DNA from: Rhynchosporium graminicola
Lineage: Eukaryota; Ascomycota; Leotiomycetes; Helotiales; Ploettnerulaceae
Length of the DNA stretch: 64,000 bases
Reading direction: 5' to 3'
Assembly (NCBI GenBank): GCA_900074885.1
Contig: FJUW01000012.1
Coordinates: forward strand, 1,471,841 to 1,535,840
The position numbers and the translations under genes were made by a program. Below the pieces are notes generated by a model that made no database searches, was not told where the DNA came from, and saw only the letters and a program-made list of their open reading frames with translations. Of this stretch, positions 1 to 11,055 are shown in pieces (position 1 is the first letter of the stretch; every line of letters begins with the position of its first letter).

Positions 1-2026
1 ACTTGTTTATTCTTGCTTGTATACTGCCTTGAGTCTTGTGTTATTACACGGATAAGGCTATATAATCTTACCTATAGGATATGCTAGGTACCTGGGGATC
101 ATTCTCGATAAGGAACTTAATAGTATAGCTTATATAGACTACGTTAAAATAAGAGTCGAGGTATTAATATAGGCGCTGAGAGCTATTATAGGATCGAAGT
201 AGAGAGTAATAAGGGAAGATATACTAATACTAGTTAAGGTAATTATTACCTTACAGATATTCTACGGAAGCTTAATATAGTAGATTTCAAACCTTATATA
301 AGGGAAGAAGATATACCGAAATAAGATAATATAGATACTGAACGTATTATAGAAGAAAGCCCTATACGTAGCTACAGGTGCCTTTCGATCGACTTCTATA
401 GTAGTATTAAACGCTAAGATAGAGATACCCTTAGTAGAGATCTAACTAGACTAGATTAGCCTTATTACTACTAATAGGATTAAAGTATTACTAATATACT
501 AATATATACGAATATATAGGGAACGAGGAGATAGCTACAAGATCGATAGGAATAGACGATTACTTCTATACGAACTAGAGAAAAGGATAAGGAGTCTGAT
601 TAGCGATAAAGTATAAGAGAAAATCGAAAGACAGGTGCTTATAGTAGCGGAGCTATAGTAGGTACCCCTAAGTATTAGAATCGAAGACTAAAAGGAGGCT
701 ATTAAGTTATATAATACGCTATAGAGTAGTAATCTTATCTTATATATATAAATCTTCACTAACGGAAGCGATATTAATAGCGGAGTAAGCGTAGTAGCCT
801 AGTGTAATAAGAGGAAGATTAGCAAATAGATATATATCGGGCTATCGACTTAGTTCATAGTATATAGCGCCGAACTCTATAGTATATAGATAGCCCTGGA
901 TATAGCTATTAAGGACCCGAGAGTAAAGAAACTCATAATCTTCACGGATAACTAGGCAGCGATACTCTCGATAGTAAGACCCCGAAAATAGTCAAGGCAA
1001 ATAGTACTTCGAAAGATCTATTACTTAATGAATATTCTTAAGGAAAGGAAAGTTTAAATAAGCGTTAGATAGATACTAGCATATATCGGAGTACTAGGTA
1101 ATAAGATAGCAGATAAGCTTATAAAAGAGGTAATAAGATAGAGAAAGAAAGGTAATAAGAGCCTAAGGATAAAAGTAATACATATCAAATAGCTCCCTTA
1201 GTTACTATCTTCTTATAAGAGATATATTAAAGTATATCTCCGAATCAAATAGTAAAACCTATAGGATAATAGCTCGACTGGACGATTATATAAGAATAAG
1301 TAGGGGAAATACAGGAAGTCCTTCCTTAATCGCTATATTAATAAACTCTACTTAAACCTTACTAAGACTAAGGGCGCGATTCTGATCTAGATAAGAACTA
1401 ACCGAATTAGCCTCCGCGGATACTTTTATAAGATTAAACGATCAGATACCTTATAGTATAGCTGCAGATAGGCTTACTAGATAGTATAATATATTATCGA
1501 GCAGTACGAAACCCTCGACGACCTTAGAAGCGAGTACTTCGGTAGTTCAATATATATAGATATAAGGATGTATCTTAGCGACCTTAAGATTATTCTAATA
1601 ATAATATAATTTATACTAGAGTCGAATCTCCTATAATAATTCGACTCCTTAAACGTAATATTACTACTAGAGGGGTAACTACCTTACTACGATACGTAAA
1701 GGGAATAGCTAGAGCGGCACGATAATCTTATTACTATACTATTTGAGCTCCTTAACGCAGGGGCTATAATAATAGTATCGTATAATAATAAACTAGAGCG
1801 GAAGGTTAGAGGCAGGAGTAAGGCTATATAGAGTTATAAGTGGATTTGGATTATACTTCGAGTTTCGAAGGGGTTTCTTTTATCTTTCATTTATACTCTG
1901 ATTAGCTCTAGATACGGGGTCGATTAACCTGTGACTACTCCTTATACTCTAGCCTAAATAGTGCGTCTGTATAGCGCTAGATAGTAGCTAAATAACTATA
2001 GACTTTAAAAAAAAAAAAAAAAAAAA
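1..2026 (+). mobile_element. RIP-degraded non-LTR retrotransposon (LINE), 3' part
   Basis: This is the 3' end of a LINE; the 5' part lies outside the window. Translation across stops shows the end of a reverse transcriptase near 80-180 (RYLGIILDKEL-like text). An RNase H domain follows: IFTNGS near 751, an AEL-I-IAL region near 870, IFTDN near 930, and the GNKIADKLIKE region near 1100. Tryptophan codons have become TAG, as expected if RIP changed G to A and C to T, and the whole segment is very TA-rich. It ends in 20 A's. LINEs of the Tad1/I group with an RNase H domain fit this order; the clade is inference. No open frame survives, so the copy is dead. Confidence 0.85.
2007..2026 (+). repeat. 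poly-A tail of the LINE
   Basis: There is an uninterrupted run of 20 A's directly after the RIP-mutated LINE body and directly before non-RIP, protein-like sequence. It marks the 3' end of the retrotransposon and its insertion junction. Confidence 0.85.
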
Positions 2027-2029
2027 GAA

Positions 2030-2847
2030 TATCTAGGCTACTATAAACGCTACTGTCGTGGATCTCCACCTTTGGAAGACTGGGAGAAAGCTTACTTGAA
2101 GGCAATGCTCTTCGGCGGAAAGCCAGGGGTCATGGTCGCAAACATTCGCGAAGAACGAGAGAGTCGAGAATGGCATGAAGCAACGATGAAGAATGAAGCA
2201 CAGACCCAGATCCAAGAACAGATCCAGAACCAACACGAAACCTCTGGAGGATGGACACGCTGTTTCAACGAGCCGAATAGTTTTATGTTCTGCTGGAGTT
2301 CAGATCTCACTAATAATCAAACTTTTGCGTATCGATAGATAGACTATTGTGGAGATCTATATATGGCCATTGGCATAGTTTAACTCGGCAGATGTGGAGA
2401 AATGGCAGCAATACAGCTTTGACAACAGCCTTCGGAGGGATTAGTCTTCTCAACCTTCCTCATTTAAGCGGAGTCTATTATCCTCAAGCACCACACATTT
2501 CGTCCTACATTCCGCAGACACTCTTCTTTCTCGTAGGAAACGCTCTATGGGGCGTTATATTCGCACTTTACCGTCCATCCATGACTTTTGCCGAAAGCCT
2601 GGGTCGAGGTACTTACTTACTCCTATGGGTAGTACTCATAGGCATGGAGACCCTTTTATCCTGTCTTTGGTCCTGCAAGACAGTGCAGAACTCCAGTCGA
2701 GTATTTATATCTACACAGATCCATATACATAGTCCATACGTACGCTGTAGAAGCAGTGAAGTACAGGGCGTTCAATTCTTCACAAGAACCCTGAAACGAG
2801 GGATCTTAAGACGCGAAGCCAAATGGAAAGTAATAGCACGACCCTGA
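2030..2847 (+). pseudogene. 3' remnant of a membrane-protein gene cut by the LINE
   Basis: An open frame starts right at the LINE junction with no ATG of its own. It reads through a hydrophilic Gln/Glu-rich stretch (QIQEQIQNQHE). A plausible intron at 2262-2338 (weak GTTTCA donor, ACTAAT branch site, TAG acceptor) joins it in phase to a second open frame ending at 2847. That frame holds two hydrophobic segments, near 2515-2580 (TLFFLVGNALWGVIFAL) and 2605-2665 (YLLLWVVLIG). I do not recognise the family. The missing start and the abutting poly-A suggest the LINE inserted into the gene and separated it from its 5' end. The exon join is inference. Confidence 0.35.
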
Positions 2848-3803
2848 AGAAGAGAGTATAACAAGAAACGGGAACAGGCTTCAAAGAAAGACAGGCGGGC
2901 TTCTAAGCAATAAAAATGCATTTCTTTTATTGCTGCGATGTTATCTGGGTAGAGTGTGCAGCGAAGCGAGTTCTTACTTGTGATACATCTCTACATTTCT
3001 TAGAACTTCTCAAGCACAAGTTATATGGACAAACACATGAGTAACTGACTACTTCTTTTGTGACGTATGGTCTTTAGCTAGTATGATCAGTGAGTGAAAG
3101 GAAGGTTTCAGAAACCCAGCCAGCCTGGGCAGAGAATGAGCGTTGCTTGATTCTAGAAATTGAGATGGCAATAACTGTTCTCAGGACTGCTTCCAAAGAG
3201 AGAAAAAAGTACAAGAACGGGTTTACGTTACTTACTATCACTGAGTTCATCCTCGCGTATGCTAGTCTTCTTTGACCATATTCGAGATTGAGATTTCCTT
3301 CCTCGACTGCCAGGACTCAACGATAATCTTCTTCGCGAGACCTTCTTCGGAAACAGAACCATGGACATGTATCTGAAACATTAACTTGCCATTTCTAGCT
3401 TTGCGAAAGAAGCACAGCCACGAGCGATAAACCATGCTAGGACCAGTCTGCGATTTGTTCTGAAGATTTCGATCGCGAAGATATCTATTCATTTCGAAGT
3501 CTGTGTTGTTAAATGGGACACTCGTGAGTGACGTGAGGATGCAAAAGCTGATGGAAAGAAGTTCTGGAAAGCATGATCACTTGCTTTTTCTATCTTCTTT
3601 TTTTGTAGTATGAGGAAGATCATATCTTTCATTAGGAAAGAAACCCTCACCTGGAACGACAATGTGTGTCAGTGAATTTAATGATCGTACAGCAGTTCAT
3701 TAAAGTATCTAGAAACCTCTAACGTATACGTCGGCATTATTCGCAGCGTTTCACTCTCTGTTTCAAATACTTTCTGGCATACTCTTTCCTCCACCACCAC
3801 CAA
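2848..3803. other. intergenic, nothing recognised
   Basis: Short frames here (for example 3090-3275 and 3262-3492) lack family resemblance and splice support. The stretch probably holds 3' flanking sequence of the HECT gene. Confidence 0.5.
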
Positions 3804-6800
3804 TCAAGCAAAACCAAACCCCTTCGAATTCTCCAACGCCATTGACAATTTCTCTCTTAACACATCCTTACTACTATACTCCGGTAACAATAAAATCCCA
3901 TAACAAGTATAACTTGTCGGCAAATGCCCATCATCTACCCCATTTCTCTGCAACGTAAACTGCAGATTCCTCATTCCGCCCACCGGAACCCTATCACTAG
4001 CCGTTACAAATTCCAATAGTCTTCTCTTCTGTCCCAAATCAAACTTCTTTACAATACTCCAGAAATCTTTTATTGAGCGATGAGAGGCGTCCCAGCCTAT
4101 GTAACGCGTGGCACGTCGCATATCGGAGATGTCGATTTCTTGAATACCTTCGATAACGGATTGGAGTGTTTCCGGGGAGAAGAGCGAGATGGATTTGCGG
4201 GAGATGCAGGAGAAGAATCCTTTTTTGAAGGCGGAGTATTGAGGGGCGATAGAAACGGAGGTTAGATAGCGGATGTAGTCGCTTACGTAGGCGTTTCGGT
4301 TGGAGTTAGTTACTAAGGGTGCGTCAAGAGGGTTGGTGTTGTGCACTAGATCTGAAAATTGAGGCCAGCGAGGAGATGAGGAGTTCATTTCTCGGCTGAT
4401 GGGGGTGCCGAAGATATCGACGCTGAACTCGTACGTTCGGGCGAATATGTCTTCTACAGTGCCGTCTTTTTCGTCCCACTCGAGGAGGGTTGTGAGACCA
4501 TTCGTCAAGTCGGGCCACCCGTCTGCGATATGATGAAGCTCGGCGACCTCTTCATCCAGTAGCTTTCGGTATAATGCTTTGGGGAATGTGACTGGTAGGT
4601 TGAGACCATTGTATACTGCAAGTGAGACTATCATTCCGATAAGCTCGAATTTCCAAAGAGGTTCAGGTGATCCAGGTTGAAACCAAGTCATCTTGGTCCG
4701 CGAATCTATCGTAAAGGTTCCTAGATACATTAGCGGGTAAAATACAGTCAGTATCCGCGAACTTACCATAATCTGGATTCAAGGCCTCCGCAATGGCCAG
4801 TCGGAAGAACTCCTGCTGGACACCACCAGAGTCAAGACCTTGAACACCACCTTCTTCGCCGAGTCGGACCTTGAGAGGCCGCATCAACTCGCGCTCTTCT
4901 CTTCTCCATATGGCATTGAAGGTATCCACTAGTACGTTCGAACGGCGGATGTTAAGGACCATGAACTCAGACGTGGCAGTACGGAGACGCTCGTGCAGCT
5001 TGTCTCTTTTCAAATTGTCCGTCACCAAACTTCCTTCAGACATGAAATGAGACACCAGTTGTCCTGTGGTATGAGCTTCTTCGTACGACTGATTCATTCG
5101 AGAGTAGTTTATTGCTCGAAAGTAGGAAACTAGCGTCGAGGGGTTGAAAAGATATGGATGATCTAATAAATGAATAGTTTTTTTCTTCTGGTCATATAAA
5201 AGCCACTCAAGTGGCGTTGCGATTGGATCCAGCCGGTCGGCAAAATACTCTGTTCGAAAATGGATGTCTCCGAGAATTAACGATTTTCGATGTTTGTCTG
5301 AAATTGTCAGTCATCTTTCTCGGGGATTATGCTATAACCACGAACTCACAGATAGCTGCCATCATGGCCAAAGCACCACCGAAAGGGCCATCACGCGGGA
5401 CTTCTGCAGACCCTTCCCATTCTTGTAACATGACCGTCCTGGCCCAGTCCAGTAGCAATGTAGGTACTCTCTTTTCATGCAAGTCACGCTCCTCGTCGGA
5501 GAAACGAATGATAGAAGTCGCGCGTAGGTCAACGGGCTTCAAGACTTCAAGAACCATGTCCAACACATCACGCTCAGTGGTTTCGCCAATTTGATTACTC
5601 CTCTGATGGCTCTTCTGATGGCTCAGAAGCTCCATGAATTGGCGCCTTGTCGGAATCGAGGCGAATAATCTGCGTGCAAGCCTGAATGCGTACTCATTTG
5701 CAAACGCGTCTTCGTATGCGAGATACAATTCCACTGGTTCCATTGCTGAAGACTGTCGCCCCAGCATTGTCAATCCATAAGAGCGTATGCGAGACATACT
5801 CGCGATCTGGTGTGGATCAGAAACGAGCGGTGCGACGGCGATCAAGGCGTGAAGACAGATGCTGATGACCTGTGCTGCTTCATTATTCGATAAAGACTTT
5901 CGAGAATGGGTCTTTTCATCTTTTGCCCATTCGTATGCCTCCTTTAATTGCCTGGGTGGCCGGAAGAGGATCTCAGTGACTTTCCATAAGCTATCAAGCA
6001 CCAATGAAGGAGTCACCCGAGTCATCCGAAGCATAAGATACCATATGGATTGCGAGTCAAGAAGTTTGGATTGTTCATTGCTGAAAGAATCCAGCAAAGA
6101 ATCAGGCTTCCCAAGCACGTCGAAAAAACTTTGTTCGATGAATTTTTTCCATTGGCTCGTGGACTCTGATGACATGTTTTGTTTCCAAGACTCGTTAGGG
6201 AAAGAAAACACCTGATGTTCATGTGTGGTTTTCCAGCTAGACTCTATTGACGGCGGTGCAAAAAGGTGCTTTTCAGACATGCCATGATTTTGCATGATGT
6301 CGCACATGATGAGAATGGACGGTGTTGAAAGATTGGCCATGGACTGAGGCAGGAGCACATCTGCAGGGGGCTGAGATCTTTCTTCAGGAGTTTCCGATGA
6401 TTTTGTAGTTGGAGACGTCAGGGCATACTTCTTCTCTGGTGATTTGGATGATCCGTACTTATTTTCGAGCTCTGAAGTTTCAGATGATTCCACTGAAGAT
6501 GTAGTAGACGTTTGCTTGAACTCGTGAACCTGGGTTAAGTCTGGAATTGTGTGCATCTTGGAGTTGGTTAATATAGTTTGTTTGGGTATTTTGTGTTTTG
6601 TAATTGATGAGACTGTGGCCGAGGTATGACAAGACTCATTTGCGGTTTCTAATGACTTATGCGATTTGGTTAGAATTCCTTTCTGGGTTGGTGGCTCAGT
6701 CGTGTCGGACTTCTTGCGCCTATTTGAACCGAGTGCTGTCCTTGCAATGGAATTTACGCGTGATCTTGATTCTGGGACTACGCCATGGTGTGGATCCTGA

Positions 6801-7883
6801 GACCCAGTACTTTGGGAAATGGTAGATTGAGGCTTTGGGGCTACTGGTAGTGTAGACAGAGATAACTCTCCAGGCCCAGACGTGCTGCTGCTGCTATTCG
6901 TGACCCCAAAATCGTTGTCAGGATCATTACTAGAGCCAGGTTCTACCATTCCATGGACTTGTGGGTCATATTTTGCATTGCTAATCGCATCTTCGCCATT
7001 TTCTTGAGCCGGAGTTGCAGATATCGTCGATGGGGGTGCTGCGACTCCGTCCGGATTTTGAGCTTGAGCTATCAAAGCAAAATTTCGAGGATTAAGCCAT
7101 TCTATCATCCTGAATGCCACTGTGCCAAACATATTTTGGACGAACGAGCGTGGATCGGTGGTAACAGGGTCGTCTGGAAGGGTAATGCCAAGCTCTAGAT
7201 TTCTCCTTGAGTTTTTCTCGGAAGGCCTTGTCTCCTCACAGTGGCCATCGACATCAGGCAAGTCTTCCACAAAGGCTCCATTCTTCGGCACTGTCTTGGG
7301 TGTTTCCTGCCTGTGAGACTTCACACCTGCTATGTGAACACTGGACGTTCTCGAATTGCTCGCCAGTTTGGGTTTCGACATCGAGGGCTCTGGTATATCT
7401 GCGGGGAATAGCTCCGCACTATTATGATGACAAAGTCCCATTTCAGGGTTGTCTTGACTGGCCATGTATATCGCCAGCGTCCGGGCACTGACTGAGTTGT
7501 ATCGACGAACCGGGGCACCATTCGCAACACGTCTACGAGAAGAGAAGCATGTTGTAGTTGTGCAGGTTGTTGATGGGCAGCCATATCGGATTTGAAGGAC
7601 ATATCTACCGAATTGTTAAACCTGTGTCAAGCAAGGCCTCGAAACAATGCGCCGGATTGTGTACATACCTCTCTACCAAGACCTGGAAATTATGCCTCCT
7701 ACGAGCCTTATGGATTCCATAAATTCGTTTTGGATCATCAACCTCTACTGTAAGTCGTCTGAATGATTCCGAGGCGCCATCAGGAAGTCGTGGAAACGGC
7801 GCGGTGGCCCACAAGGCTGCGTAGATATCTGCATCACTAAGAGTTCCTCGGTCATCACGCACTCGAAGAGTATCTCGAGTCAT
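3804..7883 (-). CDS. HECT-type E3 ubiquitin ligase (UBE3A/Hul4-like)
   Basis: This is a ubiquitin-protein ligase that accepts ubiquitin from an E2 on a HECT cysteine and passes it to substrates. The model has four exons, 7883-7669, 7604-5350, 5297-4767 and 4720-3804, with introns of 64, 52 and 46 nt, giving 1305 aa. Exon 1/2 encodes an N-terminal cysteine-rich zinc-binding region (RYGCPSTTC, TTTTCFSSRRR, then ASQDNPEMGLC) like that of fungal HECT ligases. A long Ser/Thr-rich linker follows. The HECT domain covers roughly the last 370 residues: RPLKVRLGEEGGVQGLDSGG, MTWFQPGSPEPLWKFELIG, and the catalytic Cys at about 1273 in LPTSYTC. ATG 7883 is the first ATG in frame; an upstream exon cannot be excluded. 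It is divergent from REI1. Confidence 0.9.
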
Positions 7884-8612
7884 GACATTGGCAGTAATCA
7901 ATAGTAAAGACTCGGAGGGTAGTTGAGTATTGCGCTCTCATGAGTTGAAAAGCGAATTGGCGCTGAGAAATGGAAGCTGGGTTGAGGGAATCCTTGATAA
8001 GTCAAAGTCAACACTTCAAGAACCGGGCTCGGTCGGTCGGTCGGTCGGTCGCGGTCTCGAGCAGAAAGGCATGAATGAGCATGGGTAGGTATGGATGGGC
8101 ATGCTGGCATGGAAGGGTGTCAGCTCAGCCCTGCGTCCGGATTCGGTCTAGTCTAGCAGTCGCGCTCGATGACGGAGACGGAGACGGAGGCGGAGCTTGC
8201 TGACACAAAGCCTCAAACCTAAAACCCCTCCAAGCGACAATCACGGTCACACGACTTCAACTACGAATGCACTACAACTTCTTCCTGTCACTCAGTCAGT
8301 CTTTCTCTACGACAACTCCGAGACTCCTGATAGATATTATATTTTCTCTCTCCTCACTTGGACTACGAAGCTATAACCGACGAGATCCGCGATTATAGTA
8401 GTCTGAAGCATTACTAATCAATTCAATTCAAATAATCGTATCGCATCGCTCGCACGCACCGCACGCACGGCAAGAGGCAAGACCCTGATTATCCACTTTT
8501 TCCAACCCCCACCAACCTTATCACCGGCAAATTGCCACAAACTTCCTCTCACAAATTATTACAACCACAACCACAACCACAATTACAGCTCTAGACACAA
8601 GATCAGCTCACA
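7884..8612. promoter_or_regulatory. shared upstream region of the HECT gene and REI1
   Basis: This 729-bp region lies between two divergent starts. It contains a (TCGG)n tract near 8032-8049 and GACGGA repeats near 8169-8190. Next to REI1 it ends in a CT/CA-rich leader (ACAACCACAACCACAA), typical of highly expressed fungal genes. No defined operator is recognised. Confidence 0.5.
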
Positions 8613-10365
8613 ATGGCTTCGATCGCAGCCAGCAGGATGCCAGCGCCAACAGCGTCAGGCCAAGCAGACACAAGTTCTTCCCATCCATATACCTGCAATA
8701 CCTGTCAAGTGGCGTTCAGGAACAGTGACTTGCAGAGAGGGCACATGCGCAGCGACTGGCAGTGAGTCGTCATTCATCTATGTATCTCATCCTATTCTAA
8801 CCAAGATTCCAGTCGCTACAACCTGAAGCGTCGTGTCACTTCTCTCCCGCCTATTTCTTCCGAAACTTTCACTGAAAAAGTCCTCCAAGCACAAGCGTCA
8901 TCCACAGCGGAAGCCAACAAGGCCTCATACGAGAAGACTTGCACCGTTTGCGCGCGCACATACTTCAGCAAGAACGCCTATCAAAACCATGTTGGGAGTC
9001 AGAAGCATCGGGCGAAAATGGCAGCGGCCGAGGGAACAACGATCGATGATGCCAGTTCCGTAATGAGCTCAACTTTTTCGCTTGGAGAGCCGGCAACAGT
9101 CGGGGGGGATATAGATTCAGACGCAGAGGATGAGTTTAACGAAGTTGTGGAGAGCATCAAGAAGTCAAACTTGAAGGACGCTCCACCCGCCACACGACGA
9201 CCATCACGACCACATCACTCGGCGGAAGGTGATAAGGAGGGGTCGGTTAAAACGGCATCTTCAGTCTCTGCAGAGGCTGCTGAGAGTGAGGAGATCACGC
9301 TGGAGACGGCCTTGAAACGCTGCTTGTTCTGTAACTACGATTCGCCATCGATGGATCTGAACGCGGCACACATGGAACGCATTCACGGCATGTTCATTCC
9401 AGAGCGAACTTACCTGGTCCAACTTGACGGATTACTTGGTAACCTGTACGAGAAAATTCACGAGTTCCACGAGTGTCTGTACTGCGGGAAATTGAAGCCT
9501 ACCGTATTTGGACTTCAGACTCATATGAGAGACAAGGGTCATTGCAAGATTCCGTTTGACACTGAAGAGCAGCAGCTAGAGATCGGAGAGTACTATGATT
9601 TCACCAGCACCTACTCAGATCTTGAAGACGAGTCAGACGATGAGGACGAGCTACCAGGAAAGAAGCAGAGCGGTGGCGTTAAACTGAAAGCCAAGCGTCC
9701 AGCGACGGCGGACATCGACGGAGATGAAGAGATGGAAGAAGGAGATGGATGGGAGACAGATAGTTCGGAGTCATCTTTGGATTCGGACGACCTTACAGCA
9801 GTTCCAGCTGGTCGATCACACCAGTACGAGAAGCTCGATCAGCATCCTCATCACTCCCATGATGATCCGAGACCTCATCGAAACAAGGACGGATGGCACT
9901 CGCACGCTCATAAGCACGCACATGCAGTATTCTACTCCGAATATGAGCTTCATCTTCCTTCGGGACGTACCGCTGGTCATAGGTCATTGAATAAATACTA
10001 CAGACAGAATCTTCACAGCCATCCTTCACCAGCCGAGAGACAGGAGCAGCTCGCCATTCAAGAAGCCGCCAGCTCTGAGGAGGAGACAGATGAGAGAGTC
10101 ATCCGTCGTACCGAGAGAGAGCGTGGTAGAGCAATGATGAGCAGAGCAAACGGCGGACTTGGAATGAATGGTGTTACTGCCGAGAAGCGCAAAGAAGTTG
10201 CTGCTATCGAAAAGCGTGCCCGGAAGGTTCAAGAACGAGACACTCGAAAATATCAATGGCACGTCAACAAGCAGAACAATATGCAAAAGCATTTCAGAGT
10301 GAGTTCATCTGTTATTCAATGTTTGGTTGATATACTAATGCGTTTAGGATCCTCTTCTTCAATGA
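8613..10365 (+). CDS. REI1: pre-60S ribosome maturation factor REI1-like, C2H2 zinc fingers
   Basis: This cytoplasmic factor of late 60S subunit maturation works with Arx1 recycling and tunnel inspection (family knowledge). Exons are 8613-8761, 8813-10298 and 10348-10365, with introns of 51 and 49 nt, giving 550 aa. Four C2H2-type fingers are visible: YTCNTCQVAFRNSD (about residue 28), KTCTVCARTYFSKNAYQNH (about 92), RCLFCNYDSPSMDLNAAHM and HECLYCGKLKPTVFGLQTHM. An acidic stretch (DLEDESDDEDE) follows. The last exon encodes only DPLLQ after HFR, which matches the usual REI1 C-terminus and confirms the final intron; the unspliced frame would run on into nonsense. It starts at ATG after a long CA-rich leader. 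Confidence 0.95.
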
Positions 10366-11055
10366 TTTTTTGGTTACGTTTCTCATCTCGGGCAGGATCG
10401 GGTTTTGGCACTGGGCTTTTGCATGACTATAGAATCATGAGAACATGAATTGATAACACTGGAATGGGATTTTTGGTGCATCAAGTACTCGATAGCAGGA
10501 AACATGGACTTCTATTTCCAAATGTTGAGACCGTACCAGAATCGCTTGCATGATAAGTGAGATAAGCGAGACTTTGTGATAGTAAAATGATCTGTGAACA
10601 TTGTGCCACAAACTTCATCCATCTTGTGGGCGGAACTTGGTCTCTGAAGAAAAAATCACATTTGGGTACCGAAATTGTCTCGGGGATTTCAAGGTTCCTG
10701 GTCTTGAACATCAAGCTTTCTCGACAGTCTATCTGCTCTGAGTCTGTGGTGAGGAGCACGAAGACGGGTGATTTGCGCCTAGCAGGGATAGACCACCCAT
10801 CCCTGAGCGGAATGGAAGCGAAATACCTAAAATGAAGTCCGACAACATAGCTGCAGTGCTTGCCCCTTTAGATTCGCACTTATTATACGGGCTAATTTTT
10901 TTTCCTTTCTCTCCTTCAGTTTACATTCGTACCTGTTTCTCAAATCTTTGAATCATCCAACTTCAAGTCATTCTTTAGATTCGAATACAAAAACGGTGCA
11001 GCCTTTTACAAATGCGACGATAACCCCCTCCGTCCGCCGACTAAGCGCAGGAAAT
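10366..11055. other. REI1 3' region and upstream region of the next gene
   Basis: The stretch holds no convincing gene. A T-rich and CT-rich segment (about 10895-10920) sits upstream of the next start and is likely its core promoter or leader. An in-frame TTG-started extension from 10948 is ignored because ATG 11056 is the first ATG. Confidence 0.5.
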
